64,000 bases of DNA from RYN-230 sp963841695 (GTDB taxonomy: Bacteria > Actinomycetota > Actinomycetes > Streptosporangiales > Streptosporangiaceae), in contig CAWJDQ010000001.1 in the NCBI GenBank assembly GCA_963841695.1, positions 310,001 to 374,000 on the forward strand, read 5' to 3'. The first letter of the stretch is position 1; every line of letters begins with the position of its first letter. Made by a program: the position numbers and the translations under genes. Shown here piece by piece: positions 43,579 to 52,847 of the stretch. Under the pieces are notes generated by a model. It was given only the letters and a program-made list of their open reading frames with translations, was not told where the DNA came from and ran no database searches.

Positions 43579-44421
43579 GTGCCCCGTGATGTGTACCGCG
43601 ACGTGGTGGACGCGCATGTCCACCTGCTGCCGCCCCGGCTGCAGGGGGCGATCCGCGGGTTCTTCGACCGCTCCGGGTTCGACAGCGCCCGCTTCGCCTA
43701 CCCCGCGGACGTCGGGGAAGTGTGCGACCGGCTCGCCGCCGAGGGGGTCGGCGAGGTGTGGTCGCTGCCCTACGCGCGCCGCCCCGGCACGGCCGCGGAC
43801 CTGAACAAGTCCATGGCCAGCCTGGTCGCCGGGCGGCGCGGCGGCCCGGTGCGGGTCGTCGGCGGCTGCACCGTCCATCCCGGCGACGACCAGCCGCTCA
43901 CCGTGCTGCGCAGCGCGGTCGAGGACATGGGCCTGCGGGTGCTGAAGCTGCACTGTTCGGTGGGCGACTTCACCCCGGACGACCCGCGCCTCGACCCGGT
44001 GTGGGAGTACGCGGCCGGGACGGCCCTGCCGGTCGTGCTGCACGCCGGGCACGCGGTTGACGGCCATACGGACCAGGCCGAGCTGGACCCGGTGGCCGGG
44101 GTGGCCCGCCGTCACCCCGGGGCGCGGATGATCATCGCGCACTGCGGCCACCCGGCGTCCGCGGCCGCGCTGCGGCTGGTGGCCGGGCACGAGAACGTGT
44201 ACGCGGATCTCACCCCGGTGATCCACCACCCGGTCCGGCCGACGGCCGAGCAGTTGACCGCGCTGGCGGGCAAGCTGCTGTTCGGCTCGGACGCGCCCAA
44301 TACCGGGCTGACCGTGACCCGGTTGCTGGACGGACTGGCAGGCCCGGACCTGCCCGCCCGGGCCTGGGCCGCCCTGACCGGCGGCACCGCCCGCCGCCTG
44401 ATCAGTGAGGTCCGGGCCTGA
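43579..44421 (+). CDS. Amidohydrolase 2-family metal-dependent hydrolase
   Basis: 280 aa from GTG 43579. TIM-barrel amidohydrolase: HxH in VVDAHVHLLPPR, VKLHCSV-type strand (seen as LRVLKLHCSVGDFTP), PVVLHAGHA (metal His), MIIAHCGHP, and the late GSDAPNTG metal Asp. Related enzymes hydrolyse or decarboxylate small cyclic or aromatic compounds; substrate unknown. Its 3' end is convergent with the arginase-like gene across a VNTR. Confidence 0.9.
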   Translation: MPRDVYRDVVDAHVHLLPPRLQGAIRGFFDRSGFDSARFAYPADVGEVCDRLAAEGVGEVWSLPYARRPGTAADLNKSMASLVAGRRGGPVRVVGGCTVHPGDDQPLTVLRSAVEDMGLRVLKLHCSVGDFTPDDPRLDPVWEYAAGTALPVVLHAGHAVDGHTDQAELDPVAGVARRHPGARMIIAHCGHPASAAALRLVAGHENVYADLTPVIHHPVRPTAEQLTALAGKLLFGSDAPNTGLTVTRLLDGLAGPDLPARAWAALTGGTARRLISEVRA

Positions 44422-44440
44422 GTAGCGCGGCCCCGGGGCG

Positions 44441-44552
44441 GGCTGGCGCCGGGGCGGGCTGGCCCGCGGCTTGGCTGGCCCGCGGGTTGGCTGGTCCCCG
44501 GGCTGGCTGGTCCCCGGGCTGGCTGGTCCCCGGGCTGGCTGGTCGCCGCGGC
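44441..44552. repeat. Seven tandem 16-bp repeats
   Basis: Units start at 44441, 44457, 44473, 44489, 44505, 44521 and 44537, each GGCTGG followed by (CGCC/CCCG/TCCCCG)-type sequence; 44489-44536 are nearly identical copies of ggctggtccccgg(g)ct. Because 16 is not a multiple of 3, each copy shifts the frame of whatever reads through. Confidence 0.93.
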
Positions 44553-45439
44553 GAGTATCTCGGCGACGTCCGCGGCCAGCCGGGCGGTCAGCCTCCCGTC
44601 CGGGTCACGGTGCGGGTTCACTTCGGTGAGGACCAGGCCGCCGAACGCCTCGTGCCGGCCGAACACCCGCAGGCAGGCCAGCGCGTCCGCGTAGCCCAGC
44701 CCCTGGTTGAAGTGCGGGAAGTCGGCCAGCGGGAACTCGGTCGAGTCGATCACGTTGACGTCGAAGTGCACCAGCACCGGCCGGGCCCGGGCGGCCAGCG
44801 ACGCCATGGCCTCGGCGGCGCGGGCGGCCGGGTCGTCCATGCCGGTCGCCGGGTACTGGGTGACCTTCTGCTCGCTCAGCCAGGCCCGGGCGGACTCGGG
44901 CGCCTCGGCGACGTCGAAGCCGAACGCGACGATCCGCTCACCCGGCATCAGCGGGTAGCGGGGCCCGATGCGGGCCAGCTCCGGTGCGCCCGAGCCCAGC
45001 AGATGAGCCAGGCCCATGGTGTCCAGGATCCCGGACGTCGTGGTCTGCGGGGTGGACACGTCGATGTCCCCGTCGAAGTACATCAGGCCGGCGTCGGGGT
45101 GGTGCTCCAGGAACCCGGCCAGCACGCCGAGCGTGATCGTGCAGTCCCCGCCCAGGACCAGCGGCAGGCCGGCCCGTCGCCCCCGCCGCACAGCGCCGCG
45201 ACCCGGCCGGCCACGTTCCGGGCGACCTCGCTGACCAGGCCCAGGTTCTGCTGGTGGCGGTGATCGGGGTCCGGGCGGAACGGGACCCGGGGCAGGTCGC
45301 CGTGGTCGCGTACCGCCACCCCGCGGGCGGCCAGCCCGGTGAGCAGGCCGGCGTCCCGCACCCAGATGGGCGCGTCTTCCTGGCCGGGGCCGTGTGTCCC
45401 CGCGGCCGACGGGACCCCGAGCAACTCGATGCCACGCAT
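44541..45439 (-). pseudogene. Arginase/agmatinase-family gene with one frameshift
   Basis: ATG 45439 opens MRGIELLGVPSAAGTHGPGQEDAPIWVRDAGLL. Near 45165-45180 the frame must change to continue GLPLVLGGDCTITLGVLAGFLEHHPDAGLMYFDGDIDVSTPQT and VHFDVNVIDSTEFPLADF. Metal sites differ from arginase: GGDC for GGDH, DGDID for DAHxD, DVNVID for DxDxxD, so Mn binding may be altered. Homology ends at about 44541, where the 16-bp VNTR begins. The shifted frame then runs on without stop to 44112, antisense to the amidohydrolase, so the natural stop has been lost. Confidence 0.78.
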
Positions 45440-45457
45440 GGGCACCGAGCGTACCGG

Positions 45458-45505
45458 GCACGGCAAACCGGCCGCCCCCGTATCGGGGACGGCCGGTTTC
45501 CGTGC
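45458..45505 (-). terminator. Long hairpin terminator after lon
   Basis: gcacggcaaaccggccg-ccccg and cgggg-a-cggccggtttccgtgc pair around a TAT loop (one mismatch, one bulge). It sits 12 bp past the lon stop and 19 bp upstream of the arginase-like ATG. Confidence 0.75.
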
Positions 45506-45516
45506 CGCCGCGGGGC

Positions 45517-47892
45517 TCAGGCCGCGACGGCCGCCTGCTGGTGGGCCGGCTCGAGAGCCAGCTCCAGCACCTCGCGGACATCGCTGACCGCGTGCACTGA
45601 CAGCTGCTCCCGGACGTTCTCCGGCACATCCTCCAGATCGGGCTCGTTGCGCTTCGGGATCAGCACCGTGGTGATGCCGGCCCGGTGCGCGGCGAGCAGC
45701 TTCTGCTTCACCCCGCCGATCGGCAGGACCCGCCCGGTCAGCGAGACCTCACCGGTCATCGCCACGTCGGAGCGGACCAGCCGCCCGGAGAGCAGGGACG
45801 CCAGCGCGGTGGTCATGGTGACCCCGGCGCTGGGCCCGTCCTTGGGCACCGCGCCCGCGGGCACGTGCACGTGCACGCCCCGGTCCTTCAGGTCGCCGAC
45901 CGGCAGTTCCAGTTCGGCGCCGTGTGAGCGCAGGTAGGACAGGGCGATCTGGGCCGACTCCTTCATCACGTCGCCGAGCTGCCCGGTGAGCGTGACGCCG
46001 GTGGTGCCGGTCTCCGGGTCGGCCAGCGACGCCTCGATGAACAGGACGTCGCCGCCGGTGCCGGTGACCGCCAGGCCGGTGGCCACACCGGGCACCGCGG
46101 TCCGCTCCGCCGAGTCCGGCGTGTGCCGCGGGTGACCCAGGTAGCCGTGCAGGTCCGCCACGTCCACGGTGACCGGGAGCGTCACCGTGCCGCCCGCGAC
46201 CTGCGCGGTGATCTTCCGCAGCACCCGGGCGATGGTCCGCTCCAGTGACCGGACCCCCGCCTCACGGGTGTACTCGCCCGCCAGCGCGTGCAGCGCGGCC
46301 TCGGTGATGGTCACGTCGGTCGCCTCCAGGCCGGCCCGCTCCAGCTGCCGCGGCAGCAGGTGACCCTGGGCGATCGTGACCTTTTCGGCCTCGGTGTACC
46401 CGTCCAGCGTGATGAGCTCCATCCGGTCCAGCAGCGGGCCGGGGATCTGCTCCAGCACGTTCGCCGTCGCGATGAACAGCACGTCCGACAGGTCGAGCTC
46501 GACCTCCAGGTAGTGGTCGCGGAACGTGTGGTTCTGCGCCGGGTCGAGGACCTCCAGCAGGGCCGCGGTGGGGTCGCCGCGGTAGTCCGCGCCGAGCTTG
46601 TCCACCTCGTCGAGCAGGATGACCGGGTTCATCGAACCCGCCTCGCGGATGGCCCGGACGATCCGGCCCGGCAGCGCGCCCACGTAGGTGCGCCGGTGAC
46701 CGCGGATCTCCGCCTCGTCCCGGACGCCGCCCAGCGCCACCCGGGCGAACTTGCGGCCCATGGAACGGGCCACCGACTCGCCGAGCGAGGTCTTGCCGAC
46801 CCCGGGCGGGCCGGCCAGGGCCAGCACCGCGCCGCTGCGCCGCCCGCCGACCAGGGCCAGGCCCTTGTCGGACCGGCGCTTGCGCACGGCCAGGTACTCG
46901 ATGATCCGCTCCTTGACGTCATCCAGGCCAGCGTGATCCGCGTCGAGGATCGCCCGGGCGCCCGCGATGTCGTAGGCGTCGTCGGTGCGCTCGTTCCACG
47001 GGATCTCCAGCACCGTGTCCAGCCAGGTCCGGATCCAGCTGCCTTCCGGCGACTGGTCCGAGGCGCGCTCCAGCTTGGCGGCTTCCTTCATCGCCGCCTC
47101 GTGCACCTTCTCCGGCAGCGCGGCGGCCTCGATGCGGGCCTGGTAGTCCTCTTCCTCGGTGCCCGGCTCGCCGTCCAGGCCGGCCAGTTCCTTGCGGATG
47201 GCGGCCAGCTGCTGGCGGAGCAGGAACTCGCGCTGCTGCTTCTCCATGCCCTCGCGGACGTCGTTCTGGATCGTCTCCGCGACGTCCAGCTCGGCCAGCT
47301 GATCCCGGGCCCACCCGGTCAGCAGCTCCAGCCGCTGCTCGGGGTCGATGGTCTCCAGCAGCTGCTGGCGCTGCTCCTGGGACAGGTAACCGGCGTACCC
47401 GGCGCTGTCGGCTAGGGCCGAGGGGTCGGTGATCCGCTGCAGCGCGTCCACGACCTGCCACGCGCCCCGCTTCTGCAGGATGGTGGCGGCCAGCCCGCGG
47501 TACTCACGAGCCAGTTCCTGGGCGCGGGCGCTGGCGGGCGGCTCGTCCACCACGGTGCCCTCGACCCACAGGGCCGCGCCAGGTCCGGTCGTGCCGACCC
47601 CGATGCGCACCCGGGACAGGCCGCGGATGACCGCGGCGGGCTCACCACTGGGCAGCCGCCCGGTCTGCTCGACCGCGCCGAGAGTGCCCAGCGCGGAGTA
47701 CTTGCCGTTCAGCCGGGGGACGAGCAGGACATGCGGGGTGGCGTCAGCCGCTCCCGGAACCGCGGCGGACATCTGCGCGGCGCTGATCGCGGCGCGCGCT
47801 TCCGTCGCGGACGTGTCCAGCGGCACCACCATGGTCGGCAGCACCACTGTGTCGTCCAGCGGCAGCACCGGCAGGGCGAGTGTTTCGCTCAT
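45517..47892 (-). CDS. lon: ATP-dependent Lon protease
   Basis: 791 aa. LON substrate-binding N-domain (LPVLPLDDTVVLPTMVVPLD), coiled-coil region, AAA+ module with Walker A GPPGVGKTSLGESVARSMGRKFARV-type loop and Walker B PVILLDEVDKLG, sensor IATANVLEQIPGPL, and protease domain with catalytic Ser688 (KDGPSAGVTM) and Lys731 (GVKQKLLAAHR). Complete. ATG with AGGAAGTGAG upstream. Degrades misfolded and regulatory proteins in the cytosol. The leader carries two ClgR-like boxes. Confidence 0.97.
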   Translation of the reverse strand: MSETLALPVLPLDDTVVLPTMVVPLDTSATEARAAISAAQMSAAVPGAADATPHVLLVPRLNGKYSALGTLGAVEQTGRLPSGEPAAVIRGLSRVRIGVGTTGPGAALWVEGTVVDEPPASARAQELAREYRGLAATILQKRGAWQVVDALQRITDPSALADSAGYAGYLSQEQRQQLLETIDPEQRLELLTGWARDQLAELDVAETIQNDVREGMEKQQREFLLRQQLAAIRKELAGLDGEPGTEEEDYQARIEAAALPEKVHEAAMKEAAKLERASDQSPEGSWIRTWLDTVLEIPWNERTDDAYDIAGARAILDADHAGLDDVKERIIEYLAVRKRRSDKGLALVGGRRSGAVLALAGPPGVGKTSLGESVARSMGRKFARVALGGVRDEAEIRGHRRTYVGALPGRIVRAIREAGSMNPVILLDEVDKLGADYRGDPTAALLEVLDPAQNHTFRDHYLEVELDLSDVLFIATANVLEQIPGPLLDRMELITLDGYTEAEKVTIAQGHLLPRQLERAGLEATDVTITEAALHALAGEYTREAGVRSLERTIARVLRKITAQVAGGTVTLPVTVDVADLHGYLGHPRHTPDSAERTAVPGVATGLAVTGTGGDVLFIEASLADPETGTTGVTLTGQLGDVMKESAQIALSYLRSHGAELELPVGDLKDRGVHVHVPAGAVPKDGPSAGVTMTTALASLLSGRLVRSDVAMTGEVSLTGRVLPIGGVKQKLLAAHRAGITTVLIPKRNEPDLEDVPENVREQLSVHAVSDVREVLELALEPAHQQAAVAA

Positions 47893-47968
47893 TGCTCACT
47901 TCCTGAGAATTCAGCTTGTGGTTTACGCTTCAACACCGGGCAGTCGGGTTTGTTTCCGGGAATCGTTT

Positions 47969-48001
47969 CGCCGTCAGCGGACGTATCTTTCGCTCTCAGC
48001 G
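47969..48001 (-). promoter_or_regulatory. Two ClgR-like boxes upstream of lon
   Basis: CGC-n5-GCG occurs twice in identical context, TTTCGCCGTCAGCGGAC (core 47969-47979) and TTTCGCTCTCAGCGGAC (core 47991-48001), 22 bp apart, about 77 bp upstream of the lon ATG. ClgR of Streptomyces and Corynebacterium activates lon and clp genes through CGC-n5-GCG type sites. Confidence 0.65.
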
Positions 48002-48208
48002 GACATATCCATGGCCAGGGGAAAACGGCCAGCCGATTGGCGGAAAGCACTGCTCGTGCGCGCGGACGTCATTAAAAGTGCGACCCCTATCAGCTGCCGG
48101 GCCCGCCTTGCTCCGCGTGGCGCATCCTGGTCAACCGCCAAGCCCCCGGGGGTATTCCCGGGCCGCGGCCGCCCCGGCCGCCCCGGTCAGGTCCCGGCCG
48201 GGTCCCGG

Positions 48209-48230
48209 CCGGGTCCCGGCCGGGACCCGG
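48209..48230 (-). terminator. 22-bp perfect palindrome after uvrA
   Basis: ccgggtcccgg-ccgggacccgg is perfectly self-complementary, one base past the uvrA stop. It is the end of an 11-bp tandem run (ggtcccggccg, three copies from about 48190). Confidence 0.6.
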
Positions 48231-48231
48231 G

Positions 48232-51099
48232 TCAGGCGGCGGTGGCCGGGGTGGCCGGGGCGGCGAGCAGGGCGGCCAGGTACGCCCCGGTGTGGCTGCC
48301 TTCGATGGTGGTGAGGTGTTCGGGGGTGCCGGTGGCGATGATGTGGCCGCCGCGGGAGCCGCCGTCGGGGCCGAGGTCGATGACGTGGTCGGCGGTTTTG
48401 ATGACGTCGAGGTTGTGCTCGATGACGATGACGGTGTTGCCGCCGTCGACCAGGCGGCCCAGGACGGCCAGGAGCTTGCGGATGTCCTCGAAGTGCAGGC
48501 CGGTGGTGGGCTCGTCCAGGACGTAGATGGTGCGGCCGGTGGAGCGGCGCTGCAGTTCGGCGGCCAGCTTGACCCGCTGGGCCTCGCCGCCGGACAGGGT
48601 GGGGGCGGGCTGGCCGAGGCGGACATAGCCCAGGCCGACGTCGGTGAGGGTGGCCAGGTGGCGGTGGATGGCCGGGATCGCGGCGAAGAACCCCGCAGCG
48701 TCCTCGATGGGCATGTCCAGCACGTCGGCGATGGTTTTGCCTTTGTAGTGCACGGCCAGGGTGTCGGTGTTGTAGCGGGCGCCGTGGCAGACCTCGCACG
48801 GCACGTACACGTCGGGCAGGAACTGCATCTCGATCTTCAGGGTGCCGTCCCCGGCGCAGGCCTCGCACCGGCCGCCTTTGACGTTGAAGGAGAACCGGCC
48901 GGGCTGGTAGCCGCGGACCCTGGCCTCGGTGGTGGCCGCGAACAGCTTGCGGACGTGGTCGAACACCCCGGTGTAGGTGGCCGGGTTGGAGCGGGGGGTG
49001 CGGCCGATCGGGCCCTGGTCCACGTGCACCACCTTGTCCAGCTGGCTCATGCCGGTGACCCGCACGTGCCGGCCCGGCACCGTCCGCGCCCCGTGCAGCT
49101 CCCGGGCCAGCGCGTGGTAGAGGATGTCGTTGACCAGCGTGGACTTCCCCGACCCCGACACCCCGGTCACCGCGACCAGGCAGCCCAGCGGGAACGCCAC
49201 ATCCACGTTCTTCAGGTTGTGCTCACTGGCGCCCTTGACCACGACCTCCCGGCCGGGTTCGACCGCTTGCGCCGCACCGCGGGCACCGGGATCGACTTCC
49301 GGCCCGGTCAGGTAGGCACCGGTCAGCGACTCCGGGCTGGCCAGCAGCTCCTCGACCGGCCCGGACACCACCACGCTGCCGCCGTGCTCGCCAGCGCCCG
49401 GGCCGATGTCCACGACCCAGTCCGCGGCCCGGATGGTGTCCTCGTCGTGCTCCACCACGATCAGCGTGTTACCCAGGTCCCGCAGCCGGATCAGCGTCTC
49501 CAGCAGCCGGTGGTTATCCCGCTGGTGCAACCCGATCGACGGCTCATCCAGCACATACAGCACCCCTGCCAGCCCCGACCCGATCTGGGTGGCCAGCCGG
49601 ATCCGCTGCGCCTCCCCGCCCGCCAATGTGGGGGCGGCCCGGTCCAGCGACAGGTAGTCCAGGCCGATGTCGAGCAGGAACGTCAGCCGGGTGCTGATCT
49701 CGGCCAGGATGGGCGCCGCGACCTGGGCGTCCGCGCCGGCCAGGCGCAGGGCCGGCAGCTCGGCGGCCAGCTCGCTCACTGGCAGCGCGCAAAGCTCCGC
49801 GATGGACCGGCCGTCCACGGTGACTGCGCGCGCAATGGGCTTGAGCCGGGACCCGTCGCAGGTCGCGCAGGGCACCTCGCGCATGAAGCCTTCGAACTGC
49901 TCCCGGCCGGAGTCCGATTCCGCCTCGTCGTGCCGCCGCTGGACGAACGGGATCGCGCCCTCGAACGTCGCGTCGTAGGACCGTTCCCGGCCCCGGGCGG
50001 TGGTGAAGCGCACGTGCACGGGCTCGCGGTAGCCGTGCAGCAGGGCCTGCCGGGCCGCCTCGGGCAGCCCGGACCAGGGCGTGTCCATGCTGAACGCGAG
50101 CGAGGCCCCCAGGGCCCCGATGAGCCGGGAGAAGTAGTCGTGGGACGCGCCGGATGCCCAGGGCCCGAGGGCGCCCTCGGCGAGGGTCTTGTCCGGGTCG
50201 GGCACGACCAGCTCAGGGTCGACTTCCATCCGGGTGCCCAGCCCGGTGCAGTCCGGGCACGCCCCCCACGGGGAGTTGAACGAGAACGACCGCGGCTCCA
50301 GCTCCTCAAACGACAGATCGTCATACAAGCAGGCCAGATGCTCAGAAAACATCCGCTCCCGGTGCGGGTCATCCTCCGCCAGATCCACGAAATCCAGCAC
50401 CACCACCCCACCAGACAACCCCAGCGCCGTCTCCACCGAATCCGTCAGCCGCCGCCGGGCATCCGCCTTCACCGCCAGCCGGTCCACCACCACCTCGATC
50501 GTGTGCTGCTCGTTTCTGGGCAGGGACTTCAGATCGTCCAGGCGGAGCACCGTGCCGTCGATCCGGGCCCTGGTGTAGCCCTTGAGCTGCAGCTCGCGCA
50601 GCAGCTCGGTGTACTCACCCTTACGGCCCCGGATCACCGGCGCCAGCACCTGGAACCGGATCCCCTCACCCAGCTCCAGCACCCGGTCCACGATCTGCTG
50701 CGGCGTCTGCCGCGCGATCGGCCGCCCGCACACCGGGCAATGCGGCCGCCCCGCCCGCGCATACAGCAACCGCAGATAGTCATACACCTCAGTGATCGTG
50801 CCCACCGTGGACCGCGGATTCCGCGACGCCGCCTTCTGGTCAATCGACACCGCCGGGCTCAGCCCGTCAATGAAATCCACATCCGGCTTATCCATCTGCC
50901 CCAGGAACTGCCGCGCATACGCCGACAGCGACTCCACATACCGCCGCTGCCCCTCCGCGAAAATCGTGTCAAACGCCAGACTCGACTTCCCCGACCCCGA
51001 CAGCCCGGTAAACACGATCATGGAATCCCGCGGCAGCTCCAGCGACACATCCTTCAGGTTGTGCTCACGGGCGCCACGGACAACAATGCCTTTGGCCAC
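48232..51099 (-). CDS. uvrA: Excinuclease ABC subunit A
   Basis: 955 aa from GTG 51099 (VAKGIVVRGAREHNLKDVSLELPRD broken at the family start); the frame is open 52 codons further but without homology. Two ABC modules: GLSGSGKSSLAFDTIFAEGQ and GVSGSGKSTLVNDIL, with signature sequences ending in LSGGEAQR. Zinc modules: CPVCGRPI, CATCDGSRLKP, CEACAGDG with CEVCHGARYN. Damage sensor of nucleotide excision repair, works with UvrB in the cytosol. Intact. No LexA box is obvious upstream. Confidence 0.96.
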   Translation of the reverse strand: MAKGIVVRGAREHNLKDVSLELPRDSMIVFTGLSGSGKSSLAFDTIFAEGQRRYVESLSAYARQFLGQMDKPDVDFIDGLSPAVSIDQKAASRNPRSTVGTITEVYDYLRLLYARAGRPHCPVCGRPIARQTPQQIVDRVLELGEGIRFQVLAPVIRGRKGEYTELLRELQLKGYTRARIDGTVLRLDDLKSLPRNEQHTIEVVVDRLAVKADARRRLTDSVETALGLSGGVVVLDFVDLAEDDPHRERMFSEHLACLYDDLSFEELEPRSFSFNSPWGACPDCTGLGTRMEVDPELVVPDPDKTLAEGALGPWASGASHDYFSRLIGALGASLAFSMDTPWSGLPEAARQALLHGYREPVHVRFTTARGRERSYDATFEGAIPFVQRRHDEAESDSGREQFEGFMREVPCATCDGSRLKPIARAVTVDGRSIAELCALPVSELAAELPALRLAGADAQVAAPILAEISTRLTFLLDIGLDYLSLDRAAPTLAGGEAQRIRLATQIGSGLAGVLYVLDEPSIGLHQRDNHRLLETLIRLRDLGNTLIVVEHDEDTIRAADWVVDIGPGAGEHGGSVVVSGPVEELLASPESLTGAYLTGPEVDPGARGAAQAVEPGREVVVKGASEHNLKNVDVAFPLGCLVAVTGVSGSGKSTLVNDILYHALARELHGARTVPGRHVRVTGMSQLDKVVHVDQGPIGRTPRSNPATYTGVFDHVRKLFAATTEARVRGYQPGRFSFNVKGGRCEACAGDGTLKIEMQFLPDVYVPCEVCHGARYNTDTLAVHYKGKTIADVLDMPIEDAAGFFAAIPAIHRHLATLTDVGLGYVRLGQPAPTLSGGEAQRVKLAAELQRRSTGRTIYVLDEPTTGLHFEDIRKLLAVLGRLVDGGNTVIVIEHNLDVIKTADHVIDLGPDGGSRGGHIIATGTPEHLTTIEGSHTGAYLAALLAAPATPATAA

Positions 51100-51224
51100 A
51101 GACGTCAGTGCTCCGGTTGAGATGGTGAACTTCTTCACAACAATGACCGGGCCCGGCTGATTCCGGGGGTCACCCCTGCGGGCGGGGTCCCGGCCACCCG
51201 GCGGTAGCGTGAAGATCGTTGGTT

Positions 51225-51281
51225 TGCCGCAGTCACCTGGATCTGCCGCAGTCACCTGGATCTGCCGCAGTCACCTGGAGG
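51225..51281. repeat. Three tandem 19-bp repeats in a leader
   Basis: tgccgcagtcacctgga(tc/gg) at 51225, 51244 and 51263; the last copy merges into the GGAGGAG ribosome site of the small acidic protein gene. Confidence 0.93.
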
Positions 51282-51285
51282 AGCC

Positions 51286-51597
51286 ATGACCGAGCTGCCT
51301 GACCCGCCGCCAGCCGATCCGTCGGCTTTCCACCGGGACCGCCGGGAGCACGGCGGCGCGTCCGCGCGCCCCGACGACGACCGGCTCGCCGAGCTGACCG
51401 AGGAGGAGCGGGTCGACGCCGGCCTTGACCCCTACGACCCGGATGAGGTGCCGCCGGCCACCGACGACCCGGTGCCGACGGACATCACCGAGTCGGAGCA
51501 GTACCAGGAGGAAAAGGCGGAGATCGACCGGGAAGAGGCCGAGGGCGAGCTCAAGCCGTCCACGGATCCCTTCCCGCCCACCCGCTACGACGAGTAA
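51286..51597 (+). CDS. Small acidic hypothetical protein
   Basis: 103 aa, rich in Asp, Glu and Pro: RLAELTEEERVDAGLDPYDPDEVPPATDDP then TESEQYQEEKAEIDREEAEGEL. No membrane or catalytic feature; likely disordered. Ribosome site GGAGGAG 4 bp upstream of ATG. Divergent from uvrA. Family not recognised with certainty. Confidence 0.7.
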   Translation: MTELPDPPPADPSAFHRDRREHGGASARPDDDRLAELTEEERVDAGLDPYDPDEVPPATDDPVPTDITESEQYQEEKAEIDREEAEGELKPSTDPFPPTRYDE

Positions 51598-51613
51598 CTG
51601 CGGGACGGGGAAG

Positions 51614-52570
51614 TCAGACCTCCCATTCCAGGGCCAGGTCGTCGTCCACGATCAGGACCAGCTTGCCGCGCGTGTGCCCCAGCTCCGCCTGCCGGTGCGC
51701 CTGGGCCGCGTTCTCGTAGTAGTACCGGCCGGAGACCTCCACCGACAGCCGGCCGTCGTCGAACCACGGGGCCATCCGGATCAGGCGGCTGCCGCTCGGC
51801 TGGCCGTGGTAGGACTGCCAGCGGACCCGGTCCGCATCCGGGTACGAGGCGGCTGGGCCTGGAGCGGCCACCGGGGTCGCGATGGTGGCCCCGTCCCGGG
51901 CGGCGCGGGCCGCGCCCGGCAGGGTGGGTGCCGCGCAGGCCAGCACCTGCTGGGCGCCCCCGTCGGTGACCTCCCGGACCTGGTCCGGCCAGTCCGGCTG
52001 GGTGTGGTCGATGACCACGGCCGCCCCGGCATGGTGCACGAACTCGTGATGCTGCGGGCTGGCGGTGGCCACGATGCTGGCCCCCAGGATCCGGGCGATC
52101 TGCACCGCGAAGTGCCCGAGCCCGCCCGCGCCCGCCGTGATCAGGATCTGGTCCCCGGGGCCGAGGGAGAGCTCGTCGGTGAGTCCCTGGTGCGCGGTCA
52201 TCGCGTCGATCGGAGTGCCCGCCGCGTCCGTCATGGGCAGGCCCGCCGGGAGCGGTGCGAGCTGCTCGACCGGGCACCGCACGTACTGCGCGTAACACCC
52301 GCTCAGGCCCGGGTAGCCGTAGACCGGCGTCCCCTCGTCGAAGTCCGCGAAGCTGCCGGTGTCACCCTCCACCACCCCGGCGAACTCCCCGCCCGGGATA
52401 AAAGGCAGCGGGCCGGTCCAGCCGCCCTGGCGCAGGTGCACGTCCCACGGGCCCACGCCGGCCGCCAGGACCCGGACGAGTATCTCCTCCGGCCCAGGTT
52501 CCGGCATCGGGACCTCGGCCGGCTTGAGCACGTCAGGACCGCCGAACTCGCTTACGGTGATGGCCCGCAT
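51614..52570 (-). CDS. NADP-dependent medium-chain oxidoreductase (quinone oxidoreductase type)
   Basis: 318 aa from ATG 52570 (GGGAGGG upstream). GroES-like domain: MRAITVSEFGGPDVLKPAEVPMP, AGVGPWDVHLRQG, IPGGEFAGVVEG. Rossmann domain: ITAGAGGLGHFAVQIARILGASIVATAS. No zinc-ligand Cys cluster, so zinc-free MDR. Ends GKLVLIVDDDLALEWEV. Reduces quinones or enones; substrate unknown. Confidence 0.92.
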   Translation of the reverse strand: MRAITVSEFGGPDVLKPAEVPMPEPGPEEILVRVLAAGVGPWDVHLRQGGWTGPLPFIPGGEFAGVVEGDTGSFADFDEGTPVYGYPGLSGCYAQYVRCPVEQLAPLPAGLPMTDAAGTPIDAMTAHQGLTDELSLGPGDQILITAGAGGLGHFAVQIARILGASIVATASPQHHEFVHHAGAAVVIDHTQPDWPDQVREVTDGGAQQVLACAAPTLPGAARAARDGATIATPVAAPGPAASYPDADRVRWQSYHGQPSGSRLIRMAPWFDDGRLSVEVSGRYYYENAAQAHRQAELGHTRGKLVLIVDDDLALEWEV

Positions 52571-52847
52571 CGCCACCCTCCCCGCCGTCCGGGCGCTGGG
52601 CCCGCAGCTTCTTGGTTATTTCCCCACGGTACGTCGGGGGATCAGCATGCCCTCAGTCAGCCCGACGGCCATCTGGGCGATCGCGGCGGCCGTGTCCACC
52701 TGGCGACCGGTACCGCACGGAATGCGGTAATGGCCGGGCCCGGCCAGCCCGCCCGGCGGCGTCACGTATTCTGCCTGGTCAGCGACGGAAGCAGCCGGGC
52801 ACGGAAAGGCGCACAAACATCCGCAACGAAGACCGCAACCGGTCGGA

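Noticed and set aside
47893..47960. HspR (HAIR) inverted repeat upstream of lon
   Set aside because: CTTG and CAAC are present but the spacing and the AGT/ACT parts do not match the HAIR consensus.
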